In this document: in pieces, positions 33,704 through 41,922 of the stretch
How the letters are laid out: the number at the start of each line of letters is the position of its first letter
Numbering within the stretch: position 1 is the first letter of the stretch
Assembly (NCBI RefSeq): GCF_000013045.1
Contig: NC_007677.1
Coordinates: 930,001 to 994,000 of the forward strand
Source: Salinibacter ruber DSM 13855
Lineage (GTDB): Bacteria; Bacteroidota; Rhodothermia; Rhodothermales; Salinibacteraceae
DNA: 64,000 nucleotides
Direction of reading: 5' to 3'
Notes under the pieces: model-generated
Database searches by the model: none
What the model was told of the DNA's origin: nothing
What the model saw: only the letters and a program-made list of their open reading frames with translations
Program-made: the position numbers and the translations under genes

Positions 33704-34664
33704 GCGCTTTGCTGGACTGTGGTTCTGCATTCGTGACGTGAGAAGACGAAGCGGGATCGTGGGACTCATCGGTAAGGGCGAGGAACACATCCTCCAGGGT
33801 AGCGCGCTCGGCGTGCAGGTCGTTTGGCGTGACGCCTGCGTTGGCGAGGCGGTGCACGACGGTCGTGAGGAGGTCCTCCCCGCCTCGCGTCTGCACGTGA
33901 CCGTCCACGATCGCGACATCCTGTATGCCGTCCGCCGTGCGCAGGGGACTAGGGTCAAAATCGGGCGGCGCGTCGAACCAGACCCGATACGAAGCGTCGA
34001 GCCGATCGATGAGGGCCTGAGGCGTATCGAGGGCCACACACTGCCCGTCGTCCATCATGGCGACCCGGTCGCAGAGCGCCTGGGCCTCGTCCATGAAGTG
34101 CGTGACGAGAAGGACGGTGGTGCCGGACGCCCGGACCTCGCGGAGCAGCTCCTGCGTGCCGCGACGGGCCTCCGGGTCGAGCCCCGTCGAGATCTCGTCG
34201 AGCACCACGAGGTCGGGATCGTGCACCAGCGCGAGGGCCACGAAGAGCCGTTGCTTCTGGCCGCCGGAGAGGGCGCCGAACGACGCATTCCGCTTGTCCG
34301 CCAGGCCCCACCGGTCGAGGAGCGCGTCGCGGTCGGTCGTCTCGGGATAAAAGGAGGCGAACAGGTCGAGGGCCTCGCGGACCGTGATGCGGTCGGGCAG
34401 GGCGGCCGCCTGCAACTGGGCGCCAACCCGACGGTAGAACGGGTCGCGTGCCGCCTGCTGCGGGTCCATGCCGAGCACGCGCACAGTGCCTTCGTCTGGC
34501 TTCCGGAGCCCAAGGGCACACTCGACGGCGGTCGTCTTGCCCGCGCCGTTGGGACCGATGAGCCCGAAGATCTCGCCCGTCTCTACCTCCAGAGACAGGT
34601 CGTCCACGGCGACCGTGGAGCCGTATGCTTTTCGAAGGCCATCGAGGGCGAGAGCAGTGTCCAT
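33696..34664 (-). CDS. ABC transporter ATP-binding protein (DrrA/CcmA-like)
   Basis: 322 residues. Walker A GPNGAGKTT (37-45), signature LSGGQKQR (132-139), Walker B LVVLDE (152-157) and the switch His in LLVTHFMDEAQ are all intact. The C-terminal ~90 residues are the extra domain common in DrrA-type exporters of drugs, lipids or peptides. Pairs with the ABC-2 permease downstream, and the stop codon lies within the heptamer repeat. TPR lipoprotein gene is 39 bases upstream. Confidence 0.93.
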   Translation of the reverse strand: MDTALALDGLRKAYGSTVAVDDLSLEVETGEIFGLIGPNGAGKTTAVECALGLRKPDEGTVRVLGMDPQQAARDPFYRRVGAQLQAAALPDRITVREALDLFASFYPETTDRDALLDRWGLADKRNASFGALSGGQKQRLFVALALVHDPDLVVLDEISTGLDPEARRGTQELLREVRASGTTVLLVTHFMDEAQALCDRVAMMDDGQCVALDTPQALIDRLDASYRVWFDAPPDFDPSPLRTADGIQDVAIVDGHVQTRGGEDLLTTVVHRLANAGVTPNDLHAERATLEDVFLALTDESHDPASSSHVTNAEPQSSKAPS

Positions 34665-34703
34665 GGTGGGGATAAGGCGAGACCGGAAGGGAGAGACGAG
34701 AGG

Positions 34704-35540
34704 CTACCCGGCTTGCTGTTCAAGCCGGGGTAGGAGGACGGATCGCACCCATCCGTAGTCGGGATTGAGGTCGAGGGCCGCCTCGAAGGCCGTGCGGGCC
34801 GGGTCGTACCGCTCGGCCTCCATGTGGGCGACGCCGACCCAGGCGTGCGCCTCGGCGTGGCCCCAACCGGGCATCAGCGGGTCGTCGGGCGAGCCCTGCT
34901 CCGCGAGCCGCGCGGCCTTCTCGAACTTCGTCAGGGCCTTCTCTTTGTCCCCGCCAAACATGCCGGGCGTGTAGAAGTCCGACGTGCCGTCGATGATCCA
35001 CACCCGCGGGTTGTTGGGCCCGTGCTCCTTCGCCCGTTTCATGGCCTCGTTGGCCTTTGGGCCCAGCGACATGCCCTGCATCGGGTTCATGCCCATCATT
35101 TGCCCGTAGTACCCCGACAACAGAGCCCAGGCGTCCGCCATCGTTCCGTTGATCTCCGTGGCGCGCTTGAGGTGGCCGATGGCGTCTTCGATCACGCGCC
35201 CGCGCCGGGCCTCGTCCTCTTCGGGGAGCCGGTTCGACATGCGGTAGTCGGCGAGGGCGGCGTAGTAGTGGGCCAGCGCCGCGCGGTCGCCCCCGGTGGC
35301 CTGCTTGGCCCAGGCGCGGGCCTGCTTCAAGGAGTCGAGGGATCCCTCGTCGGTGGCCTCCCGAATCTGGGTTTTGACCTGCCGGAGAAGCGAGTCGGCC
35401 GCTGCACTTTCGAGGGCGGACGACGCCGATGAGGCAGGGGCCATCGGCGTGCTCGACCCGCAGGCCACGAGTCCGACCAGAAGAACGCCGCCGAGGAGGA
35501 AAGCGAATGTCTTTCGAGGGAGCGTCGGGGTCGAGAGCAT
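34704..35540 (-). CDS. TPR-containing lipoprotein
   Basis: 278 residues. Signal peptide with lipobox LVGLVACG (Cys27), a Ser/Ala linker, then tetratricopeptide-like helices: AIGHLKRATEINGTMADAWALLSGYYGQ, and near the end AHAWVGVAHMEAERYDPARTAFEAALDLNPDY. Met/Gly-rich GQMMGMNPMQGMSLG lies between. It probably sits on the periplasmic face of a membrane as a scaffold. Between the TonB receptor (87 bases upstream) and the ABC ATPase (39 bases downstream), which suggests a role in the same uptake/export process. Confidence 0.85.
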   Translation of the reverse strand: MLSTPTLPRKTFAFLLGGVLLVGLVACGSSTPMAPASSASSALESAAADSLLRQVKTQIREATDEGSLDSLKQARAWAKQATGGDRAALAHYYAALADYRMSNRLPEEDEARRGRVIEDAIGHLKRATEINGTMADAWALLSGYYGQMMGMNPMQGMSLGPKANEAMKRAKEHGPNNPRVWIIDGTSDFYTPGMFGGDKEKALTKFEKAARLAEQGSPDDPLMPGWGHAEAHAWVGVAHMEAERYDPARTAFEAALDLNPDYGWVRSVLLPRLEQQAG

Positions 35541-35627
35541 GGGGCGTTGGAGGATGAGGGGAAAGAGCACGTTGATGCGTTGCGGTTGGCGACCGCGGGG
35601 GCATGCATGGGGGCAACAGGACCCGTC

Positions 35628-37838
35628 TCAGAGCGTGAGCGTAAGGCCGAAGTAGACCGACCGGCGGAAGTCCGTCCGCCGGTACCGGCGGGTCGAATAG
35701 TCGGGCGAGTAGGTCACGTCGACGGCGTTGGCCCGGTCGAGGACGTTGTTGAGCGCCGCGTAGACGACCACGTTCTGCTGGCGGTTGAAGGGCCAGAAGT
35801 AGCTCACCTGCAGGTCGAGGCGGTGGTAGGCCGGAAGCCGCTCGCCGCCCACGGGCCCGTCGACCGGCAGGAGGGCGCCGGACTCCAGCCGCTCGGTGCC
35901 CACGACGGGCGTGAAGGGCCGGCCGGTGACGTAGCTGTAGGTGCCGCCGACCCGGAACTGGTCGATCACGCGCACCTTCCCAACCGCCGTGATCTGATGC
36001 GTCAGGTCGTAGGGGGCCGGCCCGTCGTCCAACTTCACGTCCGTCCCCCGGTCGCGGGGCTGGGTGCGGTGGGAGCGGAGGAGGCTGTAGGAGGCCCATC
36101 CGTTGACGCGCGTGCCGAGGAACGATCCGTACTTGGCGAACAGGTCGATGCCCCGTGCGACGCCCGTGCCGTCGTTGGCGTAGCGCGAGGACCCGGTGCG
36201 GACGACCAGGTCGCGGTACGGCTTGTGATAGGCCTCCGCGCGGAGCAACAGGTGTTCCCGCTCGTGGCGCAGGCCGAGCACGACGTGCTGGGCGCGTTGG
36301 GCGCCGAGCGTGTTTTTGCCGACGTGCTCGCCGTAGGTGCTGAGCTCCGGAAACTGGTGGTAGAGGCCCCAGGCGGCCCGCAGCTGCGTGTTCGGCGCAA
36401 ACGACCAGGCGAGCCCCACCCGCGGATCGACGACCGGACGGCCCGCCCGGCTGTGGACATCGGTGCGCAGCCCGGCCCGCGCGACGACCGACGAGAGCAG
36501 GCTCGATTCGACCTCGACGTACCCCCCGGCGCGTGTGGCCCGCACGGATTCGTCGACCGATCGGGTGGGGGCATCGGGCGCCACCACGTCCGGCTGTGTG
36601 GGAACCGTGCCGTCGAATCGGTAGTGCCGACGCTCCACCGTGCCGCCGGTGCGAACGGTCCAGTCCCCGCCCCCGCGCGTAGCGTCGACGCGTAGCTTGG
36701 CGGCCCGGTCGGCGGGCGACAGGTCGAGGGCGCCCAGCGTCTTTTGCGACGTATACGCGTTCCAGGAGGCGCTCGACTCCACGGTCCACCCCTTCGCCTG
36801 GGCCGTCCACTGCAGGTTGTAGAGCTGATTCGTCGTCCGGTCCCGGTAGACGCCGGTGTAGGTGCCTTCGGTCGTCTCCACGCCGATGCGGTTGCGGCGG
36901 GCAAAGGCAAGGAGCTTCAACTGCCCGGTGGGGCCGTAGTCCCAGGTCAGGCCCAGGGTGCCGTCCATGCCCTGCGGCACGGTGGCGTAGTCCCCGCGCT
37001 GGCCGTTGACGCGGAAGAGCACCCCGGTGAATGACCGGTTGCCGGAGAGCCGGAGGCCGAACTCGTCCCCCACGAGCGGCTGGTCGAGGGAGACCGACGC
37101 GGCGGCGAGCCCGAGGTTTACGTACCGGCTGGATTCCTCCGGGCGATCCTTCGATTCCATCGCGAGGACGCCCGAGAGCGCGTTGCCGTACTGTGCCGAG
37201 AAACCGCCCGTAGCAAAGGTGGTGCCGCCGACGAGGAAGGGGCGCACAGCACCGAACGAGCCCCCCGCCGGGGACTCGTAGCGGTACGGATGGTAGACCG
37301 TCGCCTGGTCGAGCAGGGTCTTCGTCTCGGTCACGTCCCCGCCGCGCACGAACAGGCCGGCTCCGTCCCCCGGCGCGGCCACGCCTGGAAACGACTGCAG
37401 GGCGCGGAACAGATCGCCGGCGGCGCCCGGGGTCGTCACGGCTTCGGTCGAGCCCAACGTTGCCTCGGAGGGCGAGCCGGTCGAGAACGTCTCGCCGGTG
37501 ACGACCGCCTCGCCGAGCTCGATGCTCTCGGCCCGAAGCGTGAGCCGCACGGTGCTCGTGTCGCCAGCGCGGAGGCGGAGGGACTGTTCGACGGGGGGGT
37601 AGCCGACGGCCGAGGCCCGCAGGACGACCGACCCGGTGCGCGTCGTTTCGAAGCGGAACCGGCCGTCTTCTCCGGCCGCGGTGCCGACGGCCGCCCCGTC
37701 AATCTGCACGTTCGCGTAGGGGACCGGCGCGCCCTGCGCGTCGCGCACCTGGCCTTCCACGACGGCGGGCTGGGCCGGGGCCACGCCGGGAATGAGCGCG
37801 AGCACGAGGACAAGGCCTCCAACGAAGCGGCGACACAT
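35628..37838 (-). CDS. TonB-dependent outer-membrane receptor
   Basis: 736 residues. Signal peptide (cleaved near VAPAQ), a CarboxypepD_reg-like beta-sandwich (VEGQVRDAQGAPVPYANVQI), a plug domain (GDLFRALQSFPGV...LFVRGGDVTETKTLLDQATVY) and a C-terminal 22-strand barrel ending in an aromatic-rich strand (SVYFGLTLTL). No SusD-like gene follows, so it is not a glycan-uptake pair; length fits siderophore, metal or peptide receptors. First gene of the six-gene minus-strand series with TPR lipoprotein, ABC exporter and LytS/LytTR signalling. Confidence 0.92.
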   Translation of the reverse strand: MCRRFVGGLVLVLALIPGVAPAQPAVVEGQVRDAQGAPVPYANVQIDGAAVGTAAGEDGRFRFETTRTGSVVLRASAVGYPPVEQSLRLRAGDTSTVRLTLRAESIELGEAVVTGETFSTGSPSEATLGSTEAVTTPGAAGDLFRALQSFPGVAAPGDGAGLFVRGGDVTETKTLLDQATVYHPYRYESPAGGSFGAVRPFLVGGTTFATGGFSAQYGNALSGVLAMESKDRPEESSRYVNLGLAAASVSLDQPLVGDEFGLRLSGNRSFTGVLFRVNGQRGDYATVPQGMDGTLGLTWDYGPTGQLKLLAFARRNRIGVETTEGTYTGVYRDRTTNQLYNLQWTAQAKGWTVESSASWNAYTSQKTLGALDLSPADRAAKLRVDATRGGGDWTVRTGGTVERRHYRFDGTVPTQPDVVAPDAPTRSVDESVRATRAGGYVEVESSLLSSVVARAGLRTDVHSRAGRPVVDPRVGLAWSFAPNTQLRAAWGLYHQFPELSTYGEHVGKNTLGAQRAQHVVLGLRHEREHLLLRAEAYHKPYRDLVVRTGSSRYANDGTGVARGIDLFAKYGSFLGTRVNGWASYSLLRSHRTQPRDRGTDVKLDDGPAPYDLTHQITAVGKVRVIDQFRVGGTYSYVTGRPFTPVVGTERLESGALLPVDGPVGGERLPAYHRLDLQVSYFWPFNRQQNVVVYAALNNVLDRANAVDVTYSPDYSTRRYRRTDFRRSVYFGLTLTL

Positions 37839-37998
37839 GGCGAGGATGGGGGGCGAGAATCAGATCGTCCGCAATGGCATCCTCGCATATTCGCCGTCTG
37901 GGCCTCGCGTTTAGGGGATGTCGACGAGTCGCGTCTGCCCTCGCCGGACCGTGCGTCGCGCCGGTGAGTGAGCGGGGCTGGGTCCCGAGACGCGCCAT

Positions 37999-38036
37999 CA
38001 AAAAGAAAGGCCGACCCGCCAACTGGCGAGCCGACC
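37999..38036 (-). terminator. Factor-independent terminator after the 69-residue gene
   Basis: On the minus strand a 12-pair stem (38036-38024 with 38020-38009, including three G-T pairs) closes a 3-nt loop and is followed by TTTCTTTTT. It lies 25 bases past the stop of the small gene at 38062. Confidence 0.85.
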
Positions 38037-38061
38037 CGAAACAAGTTGAATGAGGGCCTCC

Positions 38062-38271
38062 TCAGGCGACGACCTCCGCCTGCTCCTCGGGGACCGGCAT
38101 GGCGTCGAACCGCACGCCCTGGTCCCCCGGATACGGTTCGTGGTGGTCGTGCTGGTTGCGCCAGATCTCCTCCGGGATGCCCTCCGGAAAGGCGTCGCAG
38201 ACCGCCTCGTCGTCGCGGTCCCGGTCGAGATGCGTACAAGACTTGCACATTGATTCGATGTCGTGGGCCAT
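38062..38271 (-). CDS. Small Cys-containing protein
   Basis: 69 residues, soluble and acidic. [11 protein letters not shown] begins with CxxC, a third Cys follows in [14 protein letters not shown], then [15 protein letters not shown]. This order (CxxC, C.AFP.GIP, H..P..GD.G) recurs in small hypothetical proteins of many bacteria as I recall, and suggests a zinc or metal-binding knuckle. It ends with a strong terminator and is divergent from the next Cys-containing gene, with a palindrome between them. Confidence 0.8.
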   Translation of the reverse strand: MAHDIESMCKSCTHLDRDRDDEAVCDAFPEGIPEEIWRNQHDHHEPYPGDQGVRFDAMPVPEEQAEVVA

Positions 38272-38360
38272 GGCTGCCGCTCCCTGGTTTTATGCGGATC
38301 TATCGAGAAACTTCACAAATCTGAACACCCTCGATTCCGGGAAGATCCACTGCGGGCAAA

Positions 38361-38379
38361 ATTTAGAGTCGATCTAAAT
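38361..38379. promoter_or_regulatory. 19-bp palindrome resembling a DtxR-family operator
   Basis: ATTTAGA (38361-38367), GTCGA spacer, TCTAAAT (38373-38379): perfect 7-bp arms in an A+T-rich patch. Metal-responsive DtxR/MntR regulators bind similar TTTAG-N-CTAAA dyads. It lies in the 255-bp spacer between the divergent small genes at 38271 and 38527, and a half-match (ATTTAGA, 38488) recurs just before the right gene. Confidence 0.5.
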
Positions 38380-38526
38380 CCAGTCCCGACCGGCCAGTAC
38401 GCCGTCTACGGCGGGGGGAAGGGCCGGTCTCGCCCGAAATTTCACGAAGGACGGTTGTACGTTTCGGCGCCGCCGATTTATTTAGACTCTGTACAAACAA
38501 GTAAACTTTTCAAGCCGACGTCGGCC

Positions 38527-38835
38527 ATGCAACTGGAAGACATTGAGCGCGAAGCCCCCGTCGACTTTTCGGTGTGTGACCGCCCCGGCCAGGCCTGCTA
38601 CAAGTACTGCCTGCGGGGGAAAGGGTGCACCCTGGGGGTGCTTTTCGAGACCTCAACCTGCGTCTGCTTCGAGTGGCTGACCGAGAACGGGCAGGCGGTC
38701 CCCTACCGGCCCGAGCTCCGCTACAAGGCATGGCCGAAGCGAACGGTTGCCCGCCTCGTAGAAGACGGGTGGTGGGAGCCAGAGCCGGAACCGCCCGATG
38801 CGGTGCCTGCGTCGTCGTCCGCGCAGGGCGGGTGA
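38527..38835 (+). CDS. Small Cys-containing hypothetical protein
   Basis: 102 residues, not recognised. Six Cys residues occur in the first 50: FSVCDRPGQACYKYCLRGKGCTLGVLF, then STCVCFEWL, a spacing that could hold a metal or Fe-S site. The C-terminal third is Trp/Pro/Glu-rich (VEDGWWEPEPEPP). ATG 38527 is the first plausible start after an A+T-rich promoter-like region (TTTATTTAGACTCTGTAC near 38480). Divergent from the 69-residue Cys protein. Confidence 0.65.
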   Translation: MQLEDIEREAPVDFSVCDRPGQACYKYCLRGKGCTLGVLFETSTCVCFEWLTENGQAVPYRPELRYKAWPKRTVARLVEDGWWEPEPEPPDAVPASSSAQGG

Positions 38836-38905
38836 GTCCGGTCGCCGGTGGTGGCGGGGACGACAAACGCGCCGGGCCCTTCGCTTTGGGCGGTCGCACG
38901 AGCAA

Positions 38906-39985
38906 TCAACCGGCAGGACCGGCCGAGGGCTGGCGCCTCCGGTCGGCAGCCTCGGGGTCCCCGGACGGCGTGTCGTCGGCCGTTGCGGGCGTCTGCCGTT
39001 CCGGGCCGTCCTCGACGATTACGGGCTCGAACCCGGCCTGCTGGATCATCCGGTAGTCTTTGGATTCGCCCTGTCCCCCGGTGGTCAAGTATCCGTCGGT
39101 GAAGAACGAATTGGCGGCGTACAGGGCCAAGGGCTGCATCTGGTCGAGCACGACCTCGCGTCCGCCGGCCATGCGGAGGTCCGCTTCCGGGTGGACGAGC
39201 CGGAACATGGCGAGGGCCTTCAGGCAGTCTTGGGGGCGCACCGTATCTACGTCCTCCAGCGGGGTGCCGGAGCGGGGATTGAGGAAGTTCACCGGGACCG
39301 ACTCGACCCCGATCTCGCGGAGTGCCAGGGCCAGGTCGACCCAGTCCGCGCGGGCTTCGCCGAGCCCGATGATCCCTCCGCAGCACGCCTCCATGCCGGC
39401 GGCCTTGGCCTGCTTTACAGTCTCGACCCGATCGCTCCACTCGTGGGTCGTCACCACGTTTCCGAAGTGGTCGCAGGACGTCTCGAGGTTGTGGTTGTAC
39501 CGGTCCACGCCCGCATCGGCAAGCTTTCTGGCCTGTTTCGCGTCCAGCAGCCCAAGGGAGGCGCACACGTCCATCGGATACGTCTCTTTGATGCGGCGTG
39601 TGGCCTCACAGACAACGTCGACCTCGCTGGAGTGCGGGCCCCGGGTGGCCGTCACGATGCAGTAGGTCACTGCCCCCTTGTCCCAGGCGGCCTTGGCGCC
39701 CTCGACGATCTGATCCACCTGCTGCATCCCGTACTGCTCGGGGTCGCTGTCGAACTTGAGGGACTGGCTGCAGAACGCGCAGTCCTCCGGACACACCCCG
39801 CTCTTGGCGTTTTGAAGGACGTGGATGCGCACGCGCCGCCCGTGATGATGCCGTCGGACGCGAAAGGCGGCGTCGAGGAGGGCGAGCACCTCATCGTCGT
39901 CGGCGTGCACGACGTCGAGCGCCTGCGATGAAGAAAGGGGCGTGCCGTTCAATACTTGGGTCGCCAGGGTTCGCCAGGCTGTCAT
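38906..39985 (-). CDS. bioB: Biotin synthase
   Basis: 359 residues. Radical-SAM ligands Cys65, Cys69 and Cys72 in GVCPEDCAFCSQS, the second-cluster residues in CIVTATRG, VCASLGLL and ETSCDHF, and the substrate region RMAGGREVVLDQMQPLALYAANSFFTDGYLTTGGQ. It inserts sulfur into dethiobiotin, the last step of biotin synthesis. I use ATG 39985; a GTG two codons earlier (39991) is possible. The C-terminal ~35 residues after VIVEDGPE form a Pro/Gly/Arg tail. No other bio gene is adjacent; bioY lies 24 kb away. Confidence 0.95.
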   Translation of the reverse strand: MTAWRTLATQVLNGTPLSSSQALDVVHADDDEVLALLDAAFRVRRHHHGRRVRIHVLQNAKSGVCPEDCAFCSQSLKFDSDPEQYGMQQVDQIVEGAKAAWDKGAVTYCIVTATRGPHSSEVDVVCEATRRIKETYPMDVCASLGLLDAKQARKLADAGVDRYNHNLETSCDHFGNVVTTHEWSDRVETVKQAKAAGMEACCGGIIGLGEARADWVDLALALREIGVESVPVNFLNPRSGTPLEDVDTVRPQDCLKALAMFRLVHPEADLRMAGGREVVLDQMQPLALYAANSFFTDGYLTTGGQGESKDYRMIQQAGFEPVIVEDGPERQTPATADDTPSGDPEAADRRRQPSAGPAG

Positions 39986-40334
39986 GGGCACCGGGACGGT
40001 GGTTGGGGTAGCGTGCGGAGGTTCAGCGGAAGGCAGCCCTCCCTCTCGTGCTCCGCCGGATCGGCATTGGGGCTACGGCCGAGGTCTTCCTGCACGACAG
40101 GTTGCGTTTCAGGAAAACCTGCGCCCTCTATCTTTGGGGCTGTTTCCGAAAAATACAACAGAGCGCACGGGCGAGACGACAATTTCCCGTTGAAGTCTCG
40201 GTCCCCACTGGGCCGGCCGGGGGCCCGGACGTCGTGCTGCGCAGACCGTCCGAATCCGGATGGGGGCGGAGCGATTTCCCCCGACGCACCGGGAGAGCGA
40301 CGAGGTCTACGGGGGAGCCGGAGTGCCTCGGAAG
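39986..40334. other. Upstream region of bioB, ~350 bases without a gene
   Basis: No convincing reading frame. On the minus strand TTGTCG (about 40185) and TTGTATTTTTC (about 40160) form the only A+T-rich patch and probably the bioB promoter. The bioY-type inverted repeat is not repeated here, and I see no riboswitch-like conserved boxes. Confidence 0.4.
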
Positions 40335-41153
40335 TTACCCGAGGGCAATCACAAACCCGACGGCTGCCGCGACGGCGGAGAGAGCCGCGAGAAGCAGGAG
40401 CTGGAGGAACGAAGGCGAACTGTCGCCCGCCGTGGCGTCCGGCAGGTCGTCGTCCGAAACGGGCGGGGGCGGGTCGGGCCCGGCGTCGTCCACGACGAGG
40501 CAGCCGACCTGCCGAGGGTGGTCCTGCACCCACGCGTCGGCGGGGACCCCCACGAGAATCCAGAGAATGAGGAGGTCCCCGGCCGCGGCCACCAGCATCA
40601 GAAACCCGTAGAACGTCGGGGGCCAGCTGCCCGTCACCAGTCCGACGCCCAGTGGGCCCGCGCCCAGTACCAGGCCGGGCAGGGCGAGGGTGCGCCGGTA
40701 CGAGCGGGCTTGGGTGGGGACGGTGCACTCCGCGAAGGGGGTAAGGGCCGCCCAGTGCACCCCGAACCGGACGTCCGGCCACGACGCCCCGCCCCACACA
40801 TGCCCGAGGCCATGCAGGGCCTCGTGGAGCACCACGCCGACCGTGAAGGCCGAGAGGAACAGCAGAATGCCGCCCGGGTCGGTGGGAAACGGCGGATCGG
40901 GCAGGCCCCAAAGCGCAAGGTACGGCCCGAGGGCGAGGAGGGCGATGGGGGCGAGGAGGGCTGCGCCCCGAGCTTGCGCCTCGGCTGGGGGCAATACGGC
41001 ACGGCGCGGCCGACGCGGAACGTCGGGGGCGGAGGGCGGACCGGAGTCGCTGATGTGGACGGGCGGGTTGCGTGAGCGGTAACGGGCGAATCGTGGTGCC
41101 CCGCAGCCGGACATCCAAAAAGCAATCGCGCAAAAAATACGCCGGATCGGCAT
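40335..41153 (-). CDS. Membrane metalloprotease-like protein (DUF3267-type)
   Basis: 272 residues. HEALHGLGHVWGG contains the zinc protease motif HExxH within a membrane helix, the arrangement of DUF3267/site-2-protease relatives; further helices lie at about 70-90, 105-125, 175-210 and at the C-terminal end. An acidic loop with GPDPPPPVSDDD precedes the last helix. N-terminal FWMSGC is weakly lipobox-like. Regulated intramembrane proteolysis is the family-based guess. Start at 41153 is uncertain. A small dyad (CCTCGG/CCGAGG, 40326-40344) spans its stop codon. Confidence 0.7.
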   Translation of the reverse strand: MPIRRIFCAIAFWMSGCGAPRFARYRSRNPPVHISDSGPPSAPDVPRRPRRAVLPPAEAQARGAALLAPIALLALGPYLALWGLPDPPFPTDPGGILLFLSAFTVGVVLHEALHGLGHVWGGASWPDVRFGVHWAALTPFAECTVPTQARSYRRTLALPGLVLGAGPLGVGLVTGSWPPTFYGFLMLVAAAGDLLILWILVGVPADAWVQDHPRQVGCLVVDDAGPDPPPPVSDDDLPDATAGDSSPSFLQLLLLAALSAVAAAVGFVIALG

Positions 41154-41294
41154 CCTGTTCTCCTTCGGTTCCAGGGTTGGAACGACCGTGTCGCCGGGAA
41201 TTTCGATGAGGAGTGTGGTCCGCATTTGCCCGGCGATCGCCGGGCCCGGACGCGCTCGTTTCTCCTTTCTTCCTCCCACACGCTTGCCTGTCTG

Positions 41295-41693
41295 ATGCGC
41301 GTGACCCTGACGCAAGTTGACGTCCAGGTCGTTCCCTTCGGCTCCGGCGAACAGGACGACCGGTGGGACCTGTTCTCGGGCCCGGATCTCTACTACGAGG
41401 TGTACGATCCGGACGGGGCGTGCCTTTACACCAGCGCGGTGGTTGACGACGTAGGCCCCCGTGATCTCCCCGTAACGCTGGACGCCGAGGTCGTCCTGCA
41501 AGAAGCTGGGTGGCACGTCCTGCGGCTATTGGACGCGGATCTGATTGAAGACGAAGTCGTGGGGTGCGTGGACTTCGCGCCGGATCGAATTCGCGACGGA
41601 CGCCCGGCCTCTACGCCGGCCCGCGCCGTTCGGCTGAGCGATGGGGACCTGACCCTACAGCTACAACTGGAGTGGACGGAAGACCGGTCGTGA
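41295..41693 (+). CDS. C2-like-domain protein
   Basis: 132 residues, mostly beta. MRVTLTQVDVQVVPFGS, WDLFSGPDLYYEVYDPDG, a Asp/Val-rich strand, then GWHVLRLLDADLIEDEVVGCVDF follows the C2 beta-sandwich pattern with the Asp pairs that bind calcium (DADLIEDE). Such domains attach proteins to membranes or to partners. It stands alone, 230 bases before the sensor kinase and in the same direction. The C2 assignment is inference. Confidence 0.6.
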   Translation: MRVTLTQVDVQVVPFGSGEQDDRWDLFSGPDLYYEVYDPDGACLYTSAVVDDVGPRDLPVTLDAEVVLQEAGWHVLRLLDADLIEDEVVGCVDFAPDRIRDGRPASTPARAVRLSDGDLTLQLQLEWTEDRS

Positions 41694-41922
41694 CATTAGG
41701 GGGGCGACGGCCGGTGGAGGCGATGGGGCCAGGGGATGGAACGGGACTTGCTCCCGCTATCCGTCCACCCGCAGGGGGTTTTCCGTCGGTCGTTCCCCCC
41801 GAGGACGATCTGCCGGCGTATTCTCGTTTGGGGATCGGTTCTCTCGTGCCGCAAATCGGGACGTGTAGATTCCCCACGCAAGGAGAAATTTGTTCCGCTC
41901 CACGCTGTCGTAAATCCCGGCT

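Noticed and set aside
39986-40334. Riboswitch or bioY-type operator before bioB
   Set aside because: No conserved riboswitch boxes and no TTAGTATG/CATACTAA dyad.
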